Shown here piece after piece: positions 62,582 through 64,000 of a DNA stretch of 64,000 nucleotides; position 1 is the stretch's first letter; every line of letters starts with the position of its first letter. Source of the DNA: Amphibalanus amphitrite (lineage: Eukaryota > Arthropoda > Thecostraca > Balanomorpha > Balanidae); assembly GCF_019059575.1 (NCBI RefSeq), contig NW_024882875.1, positions 1-64,000 of the forward strand, given 5' to 3'. The notes beneath the pieces were generated by a model. The model had not been told where the DNA came from. It was given only the letters and a program-made list of their open reading frames with translations, and did not search any database. A program made the position numbers and the translations under genes.

Positions 62582-64000
62582 CCATTCATGGCCCCCAACA
62601 CGCGTTTCATGTCGTCAGTCGGTAATCCGAGATTGTGTCGTCGGGTCTGCTGCGTATATGACGTCACGGAGGAGGTGCTGTCTCGGGACGCGTGGGGAGG
62701 ACGGGCCCCTACCCGCGGGCGCGGCGACGCCCGGGCCGGACGGGCTCGGCCGTGCTAATGATCAGGGGATCGGCGGGTGACCCTCGCTGCTCGCACCGCG
62801 CTGGGGTGCGGGATTACAATGGCTGAGCCGAACCCGCAGTCAGAGGTGACCTGTGGCCCACTGAGAGCGGCTATCGCTACACGGACCGTCGGGTCATTAA
62901 CGGTTATACCCGGATTAACATAAACATAACGAATGATTGAAATACGGTCAGGCATCAATTACAACTTCCAATTGTTTAAGTCGGACAATGTTTTCTTTTA
63001 CAAATGGTTTGAGTTAATGCTTTGTCAGAGTTACACGGTTTGTCGAAATTAGAACACGGTCTTTTATCGCACTACAAAATGCTTATCGGTAAAACTCGAG
63101 GAAAGGAATTAAGATAAATCGCATCGAATTAAGAGGTATTATATTAGGGAATAATTCGGGGCTGCGAGGCCAGTCTATGCGTGTTGTACCCCTGTGTACG
63201 TTGTGTTCATCGACACGGTTGTCTACACTTACGGGTGATGGGAAACAGGGACGGGAACGATTGAATATGCAATTATGATTGATCTGATAGCGTTTGGGCC
63301 GAAGTTCACTTTAAACGTACAAATAGGATTATTGGTTAAAGCATCAGTGGCAGGGGGTTTAACGTTGGCGATTTAGAGGTGCTTAATTTTAGCGATTGGT
63401 TTGTTCCGGAACGGTAGGTTAAAACGGCTGGGTTACAGGGGGAATACTGCTTTCTGAATAGGTTTGGTCGGAGAAGGATCTGGTGATGGGATCTGGTGAT
63501 CTGGAAACTGGTCTGATACGGTAAATAAGTGGCAAGGGAAATAAGTATGTATGGAGGACGGTTCAGGGGAACCAGGTCATTGTAGGGTTACTGGAAGCAT
63601 GTTGCAGTGGACGTAGGCACTCTGGAATTAGGCTCTGAGAGGATATTGGTTGGTGGTTTGCAGTTCAAAGGACGGTTCGACGCCGGGAGTGCGCGTATTC
63701 ATGTTTGGAGATATCGTTTTTTTTTAAGGGCTCGTACTTAAGGTTTCATTATCGGTCCGTTCAGTGGTGGTGATTCCGGGCGACGTGTGCAGCATGCTTT
63801 GTTCTTGTATGGTTGCTCTCGTTCGATGCCCCAGGCCGGTGGCACGTCGTAAGTCGGGCAAAATAAATAGCCGTGTCTTGGTCTCGGCTAAGATTCATAT
63901 GATATATAAGTCCTGATAACTCAGGCGGGAAACCGGTGGGGTGCGACGGAGCATTCACGATGAGTGTACAGGCCGTCGCACCACCTGGCTTTGGGGAGGT
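58566..64000 (+). repeat. 3' LTR, incomplete at window end
   Basis: Second copy of 49290-54725, nearly identical (offset 9276, changing to 9274-9275 after the TC tract and T-runs). The remaining roughly 2 kb, the other end and the target-site duplication (expected GTTAC, as precedes 49290) lie beyond the window. Confidence 0.75.

Larger units (their letters stand above)
49290..64000 (+). mobile_element. LTR retroelement with giant LTRs (right end outside the window)
   Basis: A 5' LTR (49290-56734), PBS (56742-56759), internal region (56735-58565) and second LTR (58566 to window end). The direct repeat has an offset of 9276 bp. The two visible copies differ by about three substitutions (near 52883/62159, 54018/63293 and 54673/63948) plus mononucleotide and TC-tract length changes, implying very recent insertion. 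No gag, protease, RT or integrase is recognisable, so the element would be non-autonomous. A tandem segmental duplication is the alternative. PBS position, TGTA...TACA ends, TATA box and polyadenylation signal favour the LTR reading. Confidence 0.65.

Noticed and set aside
49290..64000. rDNA intergenic spacer or other tandem gene cluster with a 9.3-kb period
   Set aside because: A full 9.28-kb period is visible and contains no rRNA or histone sequence. A PBS, terminal TG/CA and LTR-type signals are present instead. A plain tandem duplication remains possible and is noted in the findings.

Overview
This window looks like a repeat-dense invertebrate nuclear genome, plausibly an arthropod such as a crustacean. 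The taxonomic guess rests only on gene structure and repeat style and is weak. There are no bacterial-type operons. The longest open frames are mostly simple-sequence or minisatellite artefacts. Genuine coding sequence is confined to short GC-rich exons bounded by GT/AG splice sites on the minus strand.

Two host genes are recognisable. (1) An SLC18 vesicular amine transporter (VMAT-like) runs right to left from a start codon at 36168 to at least 13864. Eight exons join in perfect phase into 521 codons covering TM1 to TM12; only the cytoplasmic C-tail is not located. (2) The terminal exon of KCTD9 (pentapeptide repeats, ending MLTPIHMSQTVR) lies at 42236-42120, also on the minus strand; its upstream exons were not found.

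The rest is mobile and tandem-repeat DNA. Positions 4.9-7.2, 16.5-17.7, 19.9-21.2, 22.3-23.5, 26.7-27.5 and 34.4-35.6 kb hold a family of about 1.0-1.2 kb non-coding TTAA-flanked elements. They carry G-run/C-run hairpins at their ends and interiors full of AGGTCA/TGACCT motifs and paired TGACGTCA palindromes. Other MITE families have TIRs of the types TAGGGGAGAGTGGGGC (14.9-15.8, 38.1-40.4, diverged at 21.4-23.6 kb), CAGGGGTGCGGAGCC (21.2-23.8), CAGGGGCGGATCC (24.5-26.3), CACTGAAAACAATTTCAC (36.8-37.8) and TTAAAGGGACTATCCC (47.1-47.6). Some are nested up to three deep. A 107-bp-arm perfect palindrome at 10.56-10.81 kb carries a hammerhead-ribozyme-like core.

From 49290 to the window end is what I read as a very young LTR retroelement with extraordinarily long LTRs. 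The 5' LTR is inferred at 49290-56734 (about 7.4 kb, TGTA...TACA), followed by a tRNA-Lys-type primer binding site at 56742-56759, an internal region of only about 1.8 kb without recognisable gag/pol, and a second LTR from 58566 that runs off the window. The two copies match over the visible 5.4 kb except for a few substitutions and simple-repeat length differences.

The most unusual host-side pattern is that tandem arrays beside exons are built from copies of the exon-intron junction itself. SLC18 exon 1 is followed by 12 copies of its own 5' splice site, exon 7 by about four, and the KCTD9 last exon is preceded by two copies of its 3' splice site. A 68-bp array at 44.7-45.1 kb has the same exon-like architecture.
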